Positions 36,179 through 43,863 of a stretch of DNA of 64,000 nucleotides are shown piece after piece. Source of the stretch: Terriglobia bacterium (GTDB lineage Bacteria > Acidobacteriota > Terriglobia > Acidiferrales > UBA7541). The notes under the pieces were generated by a model, which had not been told where the DNA came from, did not search any database, and was given only the letters and a program-made list of their open reading frames with translations. A program made the translations under genes and the position numbers. Positions within the stretch are counted from its first letter, which is position 1. Every line of letters starts with the position of its first letter. The stretch lies in NCBI GenBank assembly GCA_020073585.1, contig JAIQEV010000003.1:1-64000 (forward strand), written 5' to 3'.

Positions 36179-37117
36179 TCAGCCGTCCGTCCCGAAGGCC
36201 TCGCCCTCGCCGAGCCGCACCCCGCTGGCGAACTCCCGCGCGGAGACCCGCTTGCGCCCTTCCAATTTGACGCCATCCAGCCGCAGAAGTGTCCCGGAGC
36301 CGCAGCCTACCTCCACTTCGCCTCCGCTAAAAAAGATGCGCCCGGGAGGCGCCGGCGTTGTCCCCTCCACGGGTTTCCCCCAGAGGTGGCAGCGCTGCCC
36401 GCGAAACGTGCTGAACGCCCCCGGCCACGGCGCCAGCCCGCGGATTCGGTTGTAGATCTCCCCGGCGCTCAACTCCCACCGGATGCGCCCGTCCTCGCGC
36501 TGAAGAATCGGCGCGGCGCTGGCCGCCGCGTGGTCCTGCGCCCGCGGCGTGATCCGGCCCTCGCGCAGACCGCGCAGCGTCTCGGCCATCAGCGGCGCCC
36601 CGGCCTGGGCCATGCGCGCCGCCAGTTCCGGAGCGCTTTCCTCCGCTCCAATCTCCAGCGTCTGCTGCAGCAGGATTTCCCCGGTATCCATGCCGGCGTC
36701 AATGCGCATGGTGGTCAGTCCCGTGCGCGTTTCGCCGTTCACGATGGCCCAGTTGATGGGCGCGGCTCCGCGGTATTTCGGCAGCAGCGACGCGTGCAGA
36801 TTGATCCAGCCCAGCCGCGGGATCGCCAGCAGCGCCGCGGGAATGATCTGCCCGTAGGCGATGATCACCACGGCATCGGGCGCCAGCCGCGTCAGCAGGG
36901 CCCGCGCCTCCTCGCTGCGCATCTTCGCCGGCTGGTGCACGGGAATCCCCGCCGCCAGCGCGGCCTGTTTCACCGCCGGCGCGGAGATCTCCTGCCCGCG
37001 CCCCCGCGGCCGGTCCGGCTGCGAGACGACCGCGGCGATTTCGAACTCTTTGCTGGCTAGAAGATGCTGCAGGGTGGGAACGGCGAACTCCGGCGTGCCG
37101 CAGAAGACGATGCGCAT
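36179..37117 (-). CDS. fmt: Methionyl-tRNA formyltransferase
   Basis: A 312-residue enzyme that formylates initiator Met-tRNA. The N-terminal domain has MRIVFCGTPEFAVPTLQHLL, the folate/catalytic segment INLHASLLPKYRGAAPINWA and the acidic DAGMDTGEILLQ. The C-terminal OB-like domain starts near IRGLAPWPGAF. ATG 37117 is chosen because GGAGGAGGCGCC precedes it and the family starts here; an upstream GTG at 37150 would add 11 residues. It follows def on the same strand after 26 bp, the usual def-fmt pairing. Confidence 0.95.
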   Translation of the reverse strand: MRIVFCGTPEFAVPTLQHLLASKEFEIAAVVSQPDRPRGRGQEISAPAVKQAALAAGIPVHQPAKMRSEEARALLTRLAPDAVVIIAYGQIIPAALLAIPRLGWINLHASLLPKYRGAAPINWAIVNGETRTGLTTMRIDAGMDTGEILLQQTLEIGAEESAPELAARMAQAGAPLMAETLRGLREGRITPRAQDHAAASAAPILQREDGRIRWELSAGEIYNRIRGLAPWPGAFSTFRGQRCHLWGKPVEGTTPAPPGRIFFSGGEVEVGCGSGTLLRLDGVKLEGRKRVSAREFASGVRLGEGEAFGTDG

Positions 37118-37143
37118 GGCGCCTCCTCCGAGCCGCCCGTGGC

Positions 37144-37707
37144 TCACCACTCGCCTTGTTTGCGGAGCTTCTTGATTTTGCGCTTGATCAGGTCGCGCTT
37201 CAGCATGCTCAGGTGCTTCAGAAACAGGATGCCGTGCAAGTGGTCGATCTCATGGCAGAAGGCCCGCGCCAGCAGGTCCTCTCCGCGCATCTCGAACCAT
37301 TCCCCCTGGGCGTTCTGCGCCCGCACGGTGACGAACTGCGGCCGCACCACGTAGCCCCGGAAGCCGGGAATGGACAGGCAGCCTTCTTCCTCGCGCTTCT
37401 CGCCCTCGCCGTGAATGATCTCCGGGTTGGCCAGCACGATCCGCGCTTCCGGATTCTTCCCGCCGGTCACGTCCACCACCGCCACTTGCAGGCTCCGCCC
37501 GATCTGCGGCGCGGCCAGCCCCACGCCCTGCGCCGCGTACATCGTGGCGAACATCTCCTCGCACAGCTCCGCCAGCTTGGCGTCGAAGCGGGTCACCGGC
37601 GCCGTCGGCTTTTCCAGGATCGGATCGCCGTATTTCACGATCGGATGGATCGTGCGCGGCTTCTCGGCCCCCGCCGCTCTTTCAGTAGTTGTCGAGTTGT
37701 CGGCCAT
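37144..37707 (-). CDS. def: Peptide deformylase
   Basis: A 187-residue metalloenzyme removing the formyl group from new proteins. All three signatures are present: GVGLAAPQIG (motif 1), EEGCLSIPG (motif 2, metal Cys) and HEIDHLHG (motif 3, HExxH). The start ATG 37707 (MADNSTTTERAAG) lies inside the end of aroC, so the genes overlap by 26 bp; GAGGGCT sits close before it. An upstream in-frame start at 37782 would add 25 residues with no family resemblance. Confidence 0.95.
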   Translation of the reverse strand: MADNSTTTERAAGAEKPRTIHPIVKYGDPILEKPTAPVTRFDAKLAELCEEMFATMYAAQGVGLAAPQIGRSLQVAVVDVTGGKNPEARIVLANPEIIHGEGEKREEEGCLSIPGFRGYVVRPQFVTVRAQNAQGEWFEMRGEDLLARAFCHEIDHLHGILFLKHLSMLKRDLIKRKIKKLRKQGEW

Positions 37708-38851
37708 AGCCCTCAAAATTACGCCGCGTTTCCGCCAGCGAATCTCCTCCGAATTTTTGCAGAAAAGCCCCCGCCAGGACAAGCGCCACCATGGCTTCCC
37801 CGGCCACTCCCGCCGCCGGCACCACGCAGATGTCGGAGCGCTCGTAAGCGGCTTTCACCGGCTCCTTGGTCACCAGGTCCGCCGTCTCCAGCGGCCGCCG
37901 CAGCGTCGAGATGGGCTTGATGTACCCGCGCACCACCACGTCCTCGCCGTTGCTGATCCCGCCTTCGAGGCCCCCGGCGCGATTGCTCGGCCGGCGGAAG
38001 CGCCGCGCGCCCCCGTCGTAGCGGATCTCATCCTGCACTTCCGAGCCGTAGCTTCCCGCCGCGCTGATCCCCGCGCCAATCTCCACGCCCTTCACCGATT
38101 GCAGCGACATCACCGCCTGCGCCAGCAGCCCGTCGAGCTTCTCATCCCACTGCGCGTGGCTCCCCAGCCCGGGCACCACGTTGTGCGCGATCACTTCGAA
38201 GACCCCGCCCACCGTGTCGCCCTTGCGCAGCGACTGCTCCACTTCCGCTTTCATGCGCTCCTGCGTTTCTCCGTCCACGCAGCGCAGCGGCGAATCCAGA
38301 TCCCCGCAAATCCCTTGCACTTCCTCCCACGTCGCGGCGCGCTCCAGCCGCGCGTGCCCCACGGCCACCACGTGGCTGGCCAGCTCGATCCCGAATTCCC
38401 GCAGCAGCAGCTTGGCCAGCGCTCCCGCGGCCACCCGCGCCGCGGTTTCCCGCGCCGACGAGCGTTCCAGGATGTAGCGCGCGTCGTGCAGATCGAATTT
38501 CAGCCCTCCGGCAAGGTCCGCGTGTCCGGGACGCGGCGCCGTCAGCCGGCGTTCCGCCGCCGGATCACCGGGCCCCTCCACCGGCAGCGCTTTTTCCCAG
38601 TTGGCCCAGTCCCGGTTTTCGATGCGCAGCGCGATCGGCGCGCCGATGGTGCGCCCGTGGTGCACCCCGGCAAAAATTTCCGCGCGGTCCTTTTCGATCT
38701 TCTGGCGCCCCCCGCGCCCGAAGCCCAGTTGCCGCCGGTGCAATTCGTGGTTCACGAACTCCACATCTACCGGCAGGGAAGCGGGCAGCCCGGAGATCCA
38801 GGCGAGCAGCGCCTGGCCGTGCGATTCACCGGCGGTATAGAAACGCAGCAT
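37682..38851 (-). CDS. aroC: Chorismate synthase
   Basis: A 389-residue enzyme that makes chorismate from 5-enolpyruvylshikimate-3-phosphate with reduced FMN. Signatures: MLRFYTAGESHGQALLAWIS at the N-terminus, the RPGHADLAGGLKF and RSSARETAARVAAGALAK segments, and GGISNGEDVVVRGYIKPIST. ATG 38851 matches the family N-terminus; the longer frame to 38914 is not conserved. First gene of the minus-strand run aroC-def-fmt-tldD-tldE-PASTA. Confidence 0.96.
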   Translation of the reverse strand: MLRFYTAGESHGQALLAWISGLPASLPVDVEFVNHELHRRQLGFGRGGRQKIEKDRAEIFAGVHHGRTIGAPIALRIENRDWANWEKALPVEGPGDPAAERRLTAPRPGHADLAGGLKFDLHDARYILERSSARETAARVAAGALAKLLLREFGIELASHVVAVGHARLERAATWEEVQGICGDLDSPLRCVDGETQERMKAEVEQSLRKGDTVGGVFEVIAHNVVPGLGSHAQWDEKLDGLLAQAVMSLQSVKGVEIGAGISAAGSYGSEVQDEIRYDGGARRFRRPSNRAGGLEGGISNGEDVVVRGYIKPISTLRRPLETADLVTKEPVKAAYERSDICVVPAAGVAGEAMVALVLAGAFLQKFGGDSLAETRRNFEGYGRQLDNY

Positions 38852-39170
38852 GAAGAGTCGTGACCTCGCCAAGCCGCCCATTCGCGGCTGCCAAAGAACT
38901 GCCAGCTCTCTCACAAATCGCCGGGCGCTTATCGAACCCCGTCATCCCCGGCGCAGCGTCGAAGATTCCGACCCGGTCGGAACGAAGCTCCCTTCGAGTT
39001 GAGCATTTGTGAGTTACCTTCTAGTGTAGCCGGGGCGGCCTGCAGCGTCCAGCGCGTTGCGCCGGAACGGAGCGCGAGCTGGCCCGCCGCGGCCTCCCGC
39101 TTGACGCCGCTGCGCACCGACGTTAGGCTTCACTGCCAGGCGTGCCAGTGCCTCTGGCCAGCCAACTACC
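38852..39170. other. Divergent intergenic region between aroC and mlaE
   Basis: No gene seen. It must hold promoters for both directions. A 9-bp inverted pair CTCACAAAT (38910-38918) and ATTTGTGAG (39005-39013) is 86 bp apart and could be two half-sites or chance. No clear -10/-35 pair was identified. Confidence 0.4.
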
Positions 39171-40013
39171 GTGGCGGATACTCCACTCCAAGCGGCCAGC
39201 CCTGATGCGAAGGAAGCCCATGTTCCTTCGCTGTTCGAGGTTCTCGGCGGCCTGGCCCGCAAAGCCATCGCCGGCGTGCAGGACTATTCCATCCTCTCCC
39301 TGCGCTCCCTGACCAATCTCGCGGCGGGGCCGCGCTACATGCCGGACGCCATGGAGCAGATGGACATTATCGGCGTGGGCTCGCTCCCCATCGTGCTGCT
39401 CACCGGCTTTTTCATCGGCGCGGTCATGGTTCTGCAGACCGGCTCGCAGTTCACCCGCTTCGGCCAGACCGCCCTCACCGGCGACGTCGTGGCCATTGCC
39501 CTGGTGCGCGAATTGGGGCCGACCATCACCGGGCTGCTGGTCGCTGGGCGCTGCTCTTCGGGGATCGCCTCGGAGCTGGGCTCGATGCTGGTGACCGAGC
39601 AAGTGGACGCCATGCGCGCCATGGGCACGGACCCCAGCCGCAAGCTGGTGACCCCGCGCGTGCTGGCCACCCTCTTGATGCTCCCCCTGCTCACCGCGCT
39701 GGCCGACTTTATCGGTCTTCTCGGCGGTTGCGTGGTCTCCGTCTTCACCCTGCGTCTGGACGCCTATCAGTTCTGGACCCGCGCCATAGATGCCCTCGAG
39801 TTTGCCGACCTCATGCAGGGCCTGAGCAAGCCGGTATTTTTCGGCTTCATCCTGGCCACCGTGGGCTGCTACAAGGGCCTTTCGGTCCGCGGCGGCACAC
39901 AGGGCGTGGGGCGCGCCACCACCCAGGCCGTCGTCGTCTCCTCGGTGCTCATCATCGCCGCGGATTTCTTCCTCACCAAGATCTCGCTGTTCCTCGCCGA
40001 CAAGGTGTTCTAG
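39171..40013 (+). CDS. mlaE: MlaE/YrbE-type ABC permease of an MCE lipid transporter
   Basis: A 280-residue integral membrane permease. The MlaE core is evident: FFIGAVMVLQTGSQF, VRELGPTITGLLVAGRCSSG, IASELGSMLVTEQVDAMRAM and the C-terminal KPVFFGFILATVGCYKGLSV. With an ATPase and an MCE protein it moves phospholipids between the membranes of Gram-negative cells. The start appears to be GTG 39171, without a clear ribosome site. First gene of mlaE-mlaF-mlaD; a 3-unit palindrome array separates it from mlaF. Confidence 0.92.
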   Translation: MADTPLQAASPDAKEAHVPSLFEVLGGLARKAIAGVQDYSILSLRSLTNLAAGPRYMPDAMEQMDIIGVGSLPIVLLTGFFIGAVMVLQTGSQFTRFGQTALTGDVVAIALVRELGPTITGLLVAGRCSSGIASELGSMLVTEQVDAMRAMGTDPSRKLVTPRVLATLLMLPLLTALADFIGLLGGCVVSVFTLRLDAYQFWTRAIDALEFADLMQGLSKPVFFGFILATVGCYKGLSVRGGTQGVGRATTQAVVVSSVLIIAADFFLTKISLFLADKVF

Positions 40014-40111
40014 CCGGGCGGCAGGCGGCACACGGTTTCTCCGCGGGCCGGGCGAACTTCACCCCAGCCCTGTACGCCGGGCCATTTCTCACTATAATCA
40101 TGGCACTTGGT

Positions 40112-40183
40112 TGACCGCTCGGCGGTCACACAGGAAGTTGACCGCTATGCGGTCGCACAGTGAAGTTGAGCGCTTCGCGGTCA
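40112..40183. repeat. Three-unit array of the dispersed palindrome
   Basis: Units at 40112-40128 (loop TCG), 40139-40155 (loop TAT) and 40167-40183 (loop TTC), with core TGACCGC-N3-GCGGTCA and period 27-28 bp. The units are joined by ACACAGGAAGT- or GCACAGTGAAGT-like spacers that give the array a direction. The array ends 9 bp before the mlaF start; TATAAT at 40093-40098 sits just upstream. Confidence 0.8.
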
Positions 40184-40192
40184 CACGCAATT

Positions 40193-41020
40193 ATGAGCAG
40201 CCACGGCACCAACGCGGCGGTCGTCTCCCTCGAAGCGGTGCACATCGGCTTCGAGGAAGGCGAAGTGTTGCGCGGCGTTTCCTTCTCCGTCCCCCCGCGC
40301 CAGACCCTCGTGCTCCTCGGCGAGAGCGGCACCGGCAAGACCCTCACCCTCAAGCTGGCCGCCGGCCTGCTCCGCCCTGATTCGGGACACGTGCGCGTCC
40401 TGGGCCAGACCGTCTCGGAGATGCGCGAAGAGGAGCTGCTGGAGTTCCGCCGCCACATCGGTTTCGTCTTTCAGGAGGGCGCGCTCTTCGATTCCATGAG
40501 CGTGGCCGACAACGTCGCCTACCGCCTGCGCGAAGACGGTTTGCCGGAAGAGGAGATCGAGCCGCGCGTGCGCGAGACTCTGCGCTTCGTCGAGTTGGAG
40601 CACGCCCTGGAGATGCTGCCCTCGGAGCTCTCGGGCGGCATGCGCCGGCGCGTGGCCATCGCGCGGGCCCTGGTGAATCGCCCCCCGGTGGTGCTCTACG
40701 ATTCGCCCACCGCGGGCCTCGATCCCATGACCGCGCAGACCATCATCACTCTGATCTTGCGCCTGCGCGACGTCTACGGCGTCACCGCTCTGCTGGCCAC
40801 GCACCGCCTGCAGGACGGCTTTGCCCTCGCCAATTTCCGCTTTGATCCCGAATCCCGCCGCGTTTTTCCTTTGGCCGCCGGGAACGGCGGCGCGGCGGCC
40901 CCCGGGGAGGCGGCTGGCACGCGCTTTCTCGTCTATCGCGACGGACTGGTCTATTTTTCGGGTGGTCCGGAAGAGATCGTGGCCTCGCGGGATCCCTATC
41001 TGCGGCGATTTTTGGTCTGA
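40193..41020 (+). CDS. mlaF: MlaF-type ABC ATPase of an MCE lipid transporter
   Basis: A 275-residue ATP-binding subunit: Walker A GESGTGKT, Q-loop FVFQEGALFDSM, signature LSGGMRRRVAIARAL, Walker B VVLYDSPTAGLDP and H-loop LLATHRLQD. It powers the MlaE permease. ATG 40193 (MSSHGTNAAVV) is chosen. No ribosome site is visible because the preceding 80 bp are the palindrome array; an in-frame GTG at 40160 would start inside it. A TATAAT box upstream of the array could give an internal promoter. Confidence 0.9.
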   Translation: MSSHGTNAAVVSLEAVHIGFEEGEVLRGVSFSVPPRQTLVLLGESGTGKTLTLKLAAGLLRPDSGHVRVLGQTVSEMREEELLEFRRHIGFVFQEGALFDSMSVADNVAYRLREDGLPEEEIEPRVRETLRFVELEHALEMLPSELSGGMRRRVAIARALVNRPPVVLYDSPTAGLDPMTAQTIITLILRLRDVYGVTALLATHRLQDGFALANFRFDPESRRVFPLAAGNGGAAAPGEAAGTRFLVYRDGLVYFSGGPEEIVASRDPYLRRFLV

Positions 41021-41062
41021 CCTGCCGGGGCGCGAGCGCCCGGCGGGAGAGGAGAACGCAAC

Positions 41063-42148
41063 ATGGCACAGCGCAAGCAATTGACCTGGACCGAACTGCG
41101 CGTCGGTTTGTTCGTGCTGGTGGGGCTGGCGATCCTCGCGGTGGGCATCTTCTATGTCACCGCTCCGGGCGTGCTCGGGCCGAAGTACCGCCTGCGCACC
41201 TTTCTCCCCGAGGTCGCCGGGCTGGCCACGGGCGCGCCCGCCCGCCTGGACGGCGTCGAGGTCGGCAACGTCGAGGCCATCCGCGTCGCTCCGCGCGTGC
41301 GCGGCCAGGCCCCCGAAAAGAACCGCAACATCGAGGTCGTGCTCCGCGTGGACCGCCGCTACCAGGACGACATTCTCACCGATTCCACCGTCAGCCTGGT
41401 GACCGAAGGCCTGCTGGGCAACCGCTACGTGAACATTACCCGCGGCTTCACCGGCGTGCCCTTGAAGGAAGGCCAGGAACTGAAGGGCGTCGAGGAAAAG
41501 GCCATCAAAGAAGTCGTGCAGCGCAGCGCGGACCTGCTCGGCAACCTCAACGCTCTCTCCGACGAAGTGCGCGACCTGATCGCCGGCGTCCAGGAAGGCC
41601 GCGGCACGCTCGGCAAGCTGCTCACCGATGAGCAGGCCTATGCGCATCTCAACAGCATCCTGGCCAAGAGCGACCAGATGGTCAGCAACGTCCAGGCCGG
41701 ACAGGGAACCCTGGGCAAGCTGGTGGCCTCCGAGGAGATCTACCAGAAGGCCAACACCGCCGTGGGCCGCGTGGACACCCTGCTCGCGGACATCCAGGCC
41801 CAGAAGGGCACCGTGGGCAAGCTCATCTACGACCCCAGCCTCTATGACAACGCCAAACAGGTCGCCGAAAAGGGCAACCTGCTGCTCACCGACGTCCGCG
41901 CCGGCAAGGGCACCCTGGGCAAGCTGGCCACCGACGAGTCGCTCTTCGTCAATTTGCGCGATACCAGCGGTCATCTGGCCGCCGCCACCGCCAAGCTCAA
42001 CGACAACACCACCAGCGCCGGCAAACTTTTCAGCGATCCCAAGCTCTACGACAATCTCGCGGGTTTGTCCGGGGACCTGCGCCTGCTCGTCGGGGACCTC
42101 CGGCAGAATCCCAAAAAGTTCTTGCGCGTCAAGTTCGCGCTCTTCTAA
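41063..42148 (+). CDS. mlaD: MCE/MlaD-family substrate-binding protein
   Basis: A 361-residue protein with one N-terminal transmembrane helix (about 13-33, RVGLFVLVGLAILAVGIFYV) and an MCE domain (about 40-130; GLATGAPARLDGVEVGNVEA, VTEGLLGNRYVNI). The C-terminal half consists of five repeats with an exact 34-residue period: GTLGKL at 181, 215 and 283, GTVGKL at 249, and AGKL near 317, each followed by a D/E-rich LYxN segment. These are probably alpha-helical and extend the periplasmic channel or needle. It binds lipid for the MlaE-MlaF pump. GGAGAGGAGAACGCAAC precedes the ATG. Confidence 0.92.
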   Translation: MAQRKQLTWTELRVGLFVLVGLAILAVGIFYVTAPGVLGPKYRLRTFLPEVAGLATGAPARLDGVEVGNVEAIRVAPRVRGQAPEKNRNIEVVLRVDRRYQDDILTDSTVSLVTEGLLGNRYVNITRGFTGVPLKEGQELKGVEEKAIKEVVQRSADLLGNLNALSDEVRDLIAGVQEGRGTLGKLLTDEQAYAHLNSILAKSDQMVSNVQAGQGTLGKLVASEEIYQKANTAVGRVDTLLADIQAQKGTVGKLIYDPSLYDNAKQVAEKGNLLLTDVRAGKGTLGKLATDESLFVNLRDTSGHLAAATAKLNDNTTSAGKLFSDPKLYDNLAGLSGDLRLLVGDLRQNPKKFLRVKFALF

Positions 42149-42150
42149 GG

Positions 42151-42177
42151 GCGAGCGGAAAACGTTTCGCGGCTCGC
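42151..42177 (+). terminator. Hairpin after the mla operon
   Basis: GCGAGC (42151-42156) pairs with GCTCGC (42172-42177), with an inner GAAA/TTTC pairing, immediately after the mlaD stop. There is no long U-tract; it may only weakly separate the next transcript. Confidence 0.4.
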
Positions 42178-42205
42178 TCTCTCGGGCTGTAATGCAACTG
42201 TAACG

Positions 42206-42234
42206 TTGGCAGCGTATCCTGATTAGTTTAGGAT
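42206..42234 (+). promoter_or_regulatory. Sigma70-like promoter of the kinase-ppx-sixA group
   Basis: TTGGCA (42206-42211), 17-bp spacer, TAGGAT (42229-42234). The ATG at 42250 is only about 10 bp past the expected transcription start and has no ribosome site, so the message may be almost leaderless. Confidence 0.5.
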
Positions 42235-42249
42235 GCGAGTCATCCGGCC

Positions 42250-43014
42250 ATGACCGAAACCCAGGACACCACGCCCAAGCCCCCTCGCCAGGAACCGGCC
42301 AAATCCACGCTCCCCCAGCCGGGCCGCCCGGTGCCTAGCCGCGCCTATCCCGGCGCGCTCATCGTCGTCGAAGGCACGGACGGCTCGGGCAAGAGCACGC
42401 AGCTCTACCTGCTCAAGCGCTGGCTGGAGATCGGCGGCTACCGCCTGCACTTCACCGAGTGGAACTCTTCGCCCCTGGTCAAGTCCGCGACGCGCCGCGG
42501 CAAGCAGCGCCGCCTGCTCACTCCGGTGACCTTCTCCTTGCTGCACGCCGCGGATTTCGCCGACCGCTGCGAGCGCCAGATCATGCCTCTGCTGCAGGCC
42601 GACTACCTGGTTCTCGCCGACCGCTACACCTACACCGGTTTTGCCCGCGATGCCGCGCGCGGCTGCCCCCCGCGCTGGCTCCGCAACCTCTATCGCTTCG
42701 CCCCGGTGCCCGACATCACCTTCTATTTCCGCGCGCCCCTGGACGTCGCCGTGAACCGCATCCTCAGCGGCCGCCCCAAGCTGAAATACTACGAAGCGGG
42801 CATGGACCTCGGCCTGTCCTACGACCGCGCCGAGAGTTTCCGCCTCTTCCAGGCGCGCATTCTCGAGGAGTACGACAAGATGGTCGAGAGCGACAATTTT
42901 GTCGTCCTCGACGGCACCCTCCCCGTCAACAAGCTGCAGAAACAGATGCGCGATATCGTCGCCGAGCGGATTGACCTCAAGCGCTTCGCCCCGCGCCCCG
43001 AGGAAGCCGTATGA
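42250..43014 (+). CDS. tmk: Thymidylate-kinase-like P-loop kinase, intact Walker A
   Basis: A 254-residue kinase of the dTMP kinase family. After a 35-residue proline-rich extension comes LIVVEGTDGSGKSTQ (intact Walker A, Lys present). The DRY motif follows (LADRYTYTGFARDAARGCP), then a lid-like segment (NRILSGRPKLKYYEAGMDLG). True dTMP kinase phosphorylates dTMP to dTDP. The DRY region and long insert differ from housekeeping Tmk, and the setting with Ppx, SixA and CHAD makes another phosphoacceptor possible, for example polyphosphate- or nucleotide-linked signalling. It overlaps the next kinase gene by 4 bp. Confidence 0.75.
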   Translation: MTETQDTTPKPPRQEPAKSTLPQPGRPVPSRAYPGALIVVEGTDGSGKSTQLYLLKRWLEIGGYRLHFTEWNSSPLVKSATRRGKQRRLLTPVTFSLLHAADFADRCERQIMPLLQADYLVLADRYTYTGFARDAARGCPPRWLRNLYRFAPVPDITFYFRAPLDVAVNRILSGRPKLKYYEAGMDLGLSYDRAESFRLFQARILEEYDKMVESDNFVVLDGTLPVNKLQKQMRDIVAERIDLKRFAPRPEEAV

Positions 43015-43856
43015 GCCCCAACGAGCCGGAAAAGCCCGAAGCCCCCGCGGAAGCTGCCCCCGCCGCCCCGCCCGCTCCCCCGGCCAAACCCTCCGCCGCG
43101 CCGCAAGGCGGCGAAGCGGACGTCAGCTCCTATTTCTTCGGCGAGCAGTTGGTGGGCTGCGACCCTAGCGACATCACCGGCAAGCTCGTGGTCATCGAGG
43201 GCATGGACGGCTCCGGCCGCTCCACGCAGATCGCCCTGCTCCAGGAGTGGCTGGAATCCGAGGGTTTCGCCGTGCAGACCAGCGGCCTGCGCCGCTCCTA
43301 TCTGGTCGGCAAGGACATCGACCAGTTGCTCGCGCGCAACGCGGTCACCCGCATGACCCTGGCGCTCATGTACGCCACCGACTTTTTCGACCAGCTCGAG
43401 CATCGCGTTCTCCCCGCTCTGCGCGCCGGCACCGTCGTCCTCGCCGACCGCTTCATCTACACCCTCATGGCCCGCGGCGTGGTCCGCGGCATCAACCGCG
43501 ACTATCTCACCGGCCTCTACGCCATGGCCCTCCGCCCGCACCTCACTTTTTGGCTCAACGTCCGTCCGGAGACCGCCTTCGCCCGCGAGTTCAAGAAGGC
43601 CCAGGCCATCAGTTACTGGGAGGCCGGCCGCGACATGTCCCTCTCCCACGATCTCTACTGGTCCTTCATCCGCTACCAGACCATGATCAAGCGCGAATTC
43701 GAAGTCATGGCCAAGCGCCACGAGTTCATCGACCTCGACGGCGAAGCCAGCGTCCAGGCCGTGAACAAGCAATTGCGGCAGAAGATCGCCGAACAACTCG
43801 GCATCCGCGCCGGCAAGTACACGCCCTCCGCGGCGCTCGCGCATCTCTGGCGGTAA
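43011..43856 (+). CDS. Thymidylate-kinase-like protein with Walker A Lys to Arg
   Basis: A 281-residue paralogue of the preceding gene, with a 55-residue Pro/Ala-rich N-terminal extension. The P-loop reads LVVIEGMDGSGRSTQ (residues about 60-74): the invariant Walker A Lys is Arg (codon CGC). The DR motif (LADRFIYTLMARGVVRG) and lid-like segment (QAISYWEAGRDMSLSHDLYW) are kept. Loss of the Lys usually abolishes phosphoryl transfer, so this may be a regulatory or pseudokinase partner of the first protein. The ATGA overlap at 43011-43014 implies coupled translation and perhaps a heterodimer. The ppx gene starts 7 bp downstream. Confidence 0.75.
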   Translation: MSPNEPEKPEAPAEAAPAAPPAPPAKPSAAPQGGEADVSSYFFGEQLVGCDPSDITGKLVVIEGMDGSGRSTQIALLQEWLESEGFAVQTSGLRRSYLVGKDIDQLLARNAVTRMTLALMYATDFFDQLEHRVLPALRAGTVVLADRFIYTLMARGVVRGINRDYLTGLYAMALRPHLTFWLNVRPETAFAREFKKAQAISYWEAGRDMSLSHDLYWSFIRYQTMIKREFEVMAKRHEFIDLDGEASVQAVNKQLRQKIAEQLGIRAGKYTPSAALAHLWR

Positions 43857-43863
43857 ACCCAGC

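Noticed and set aside
40112-40183. CRISPR array
   Set aside because: Three palindromic units 27-28 bp apart with short similar spacers and no cas genes; this is a repeat of the dispersed palindrome family.
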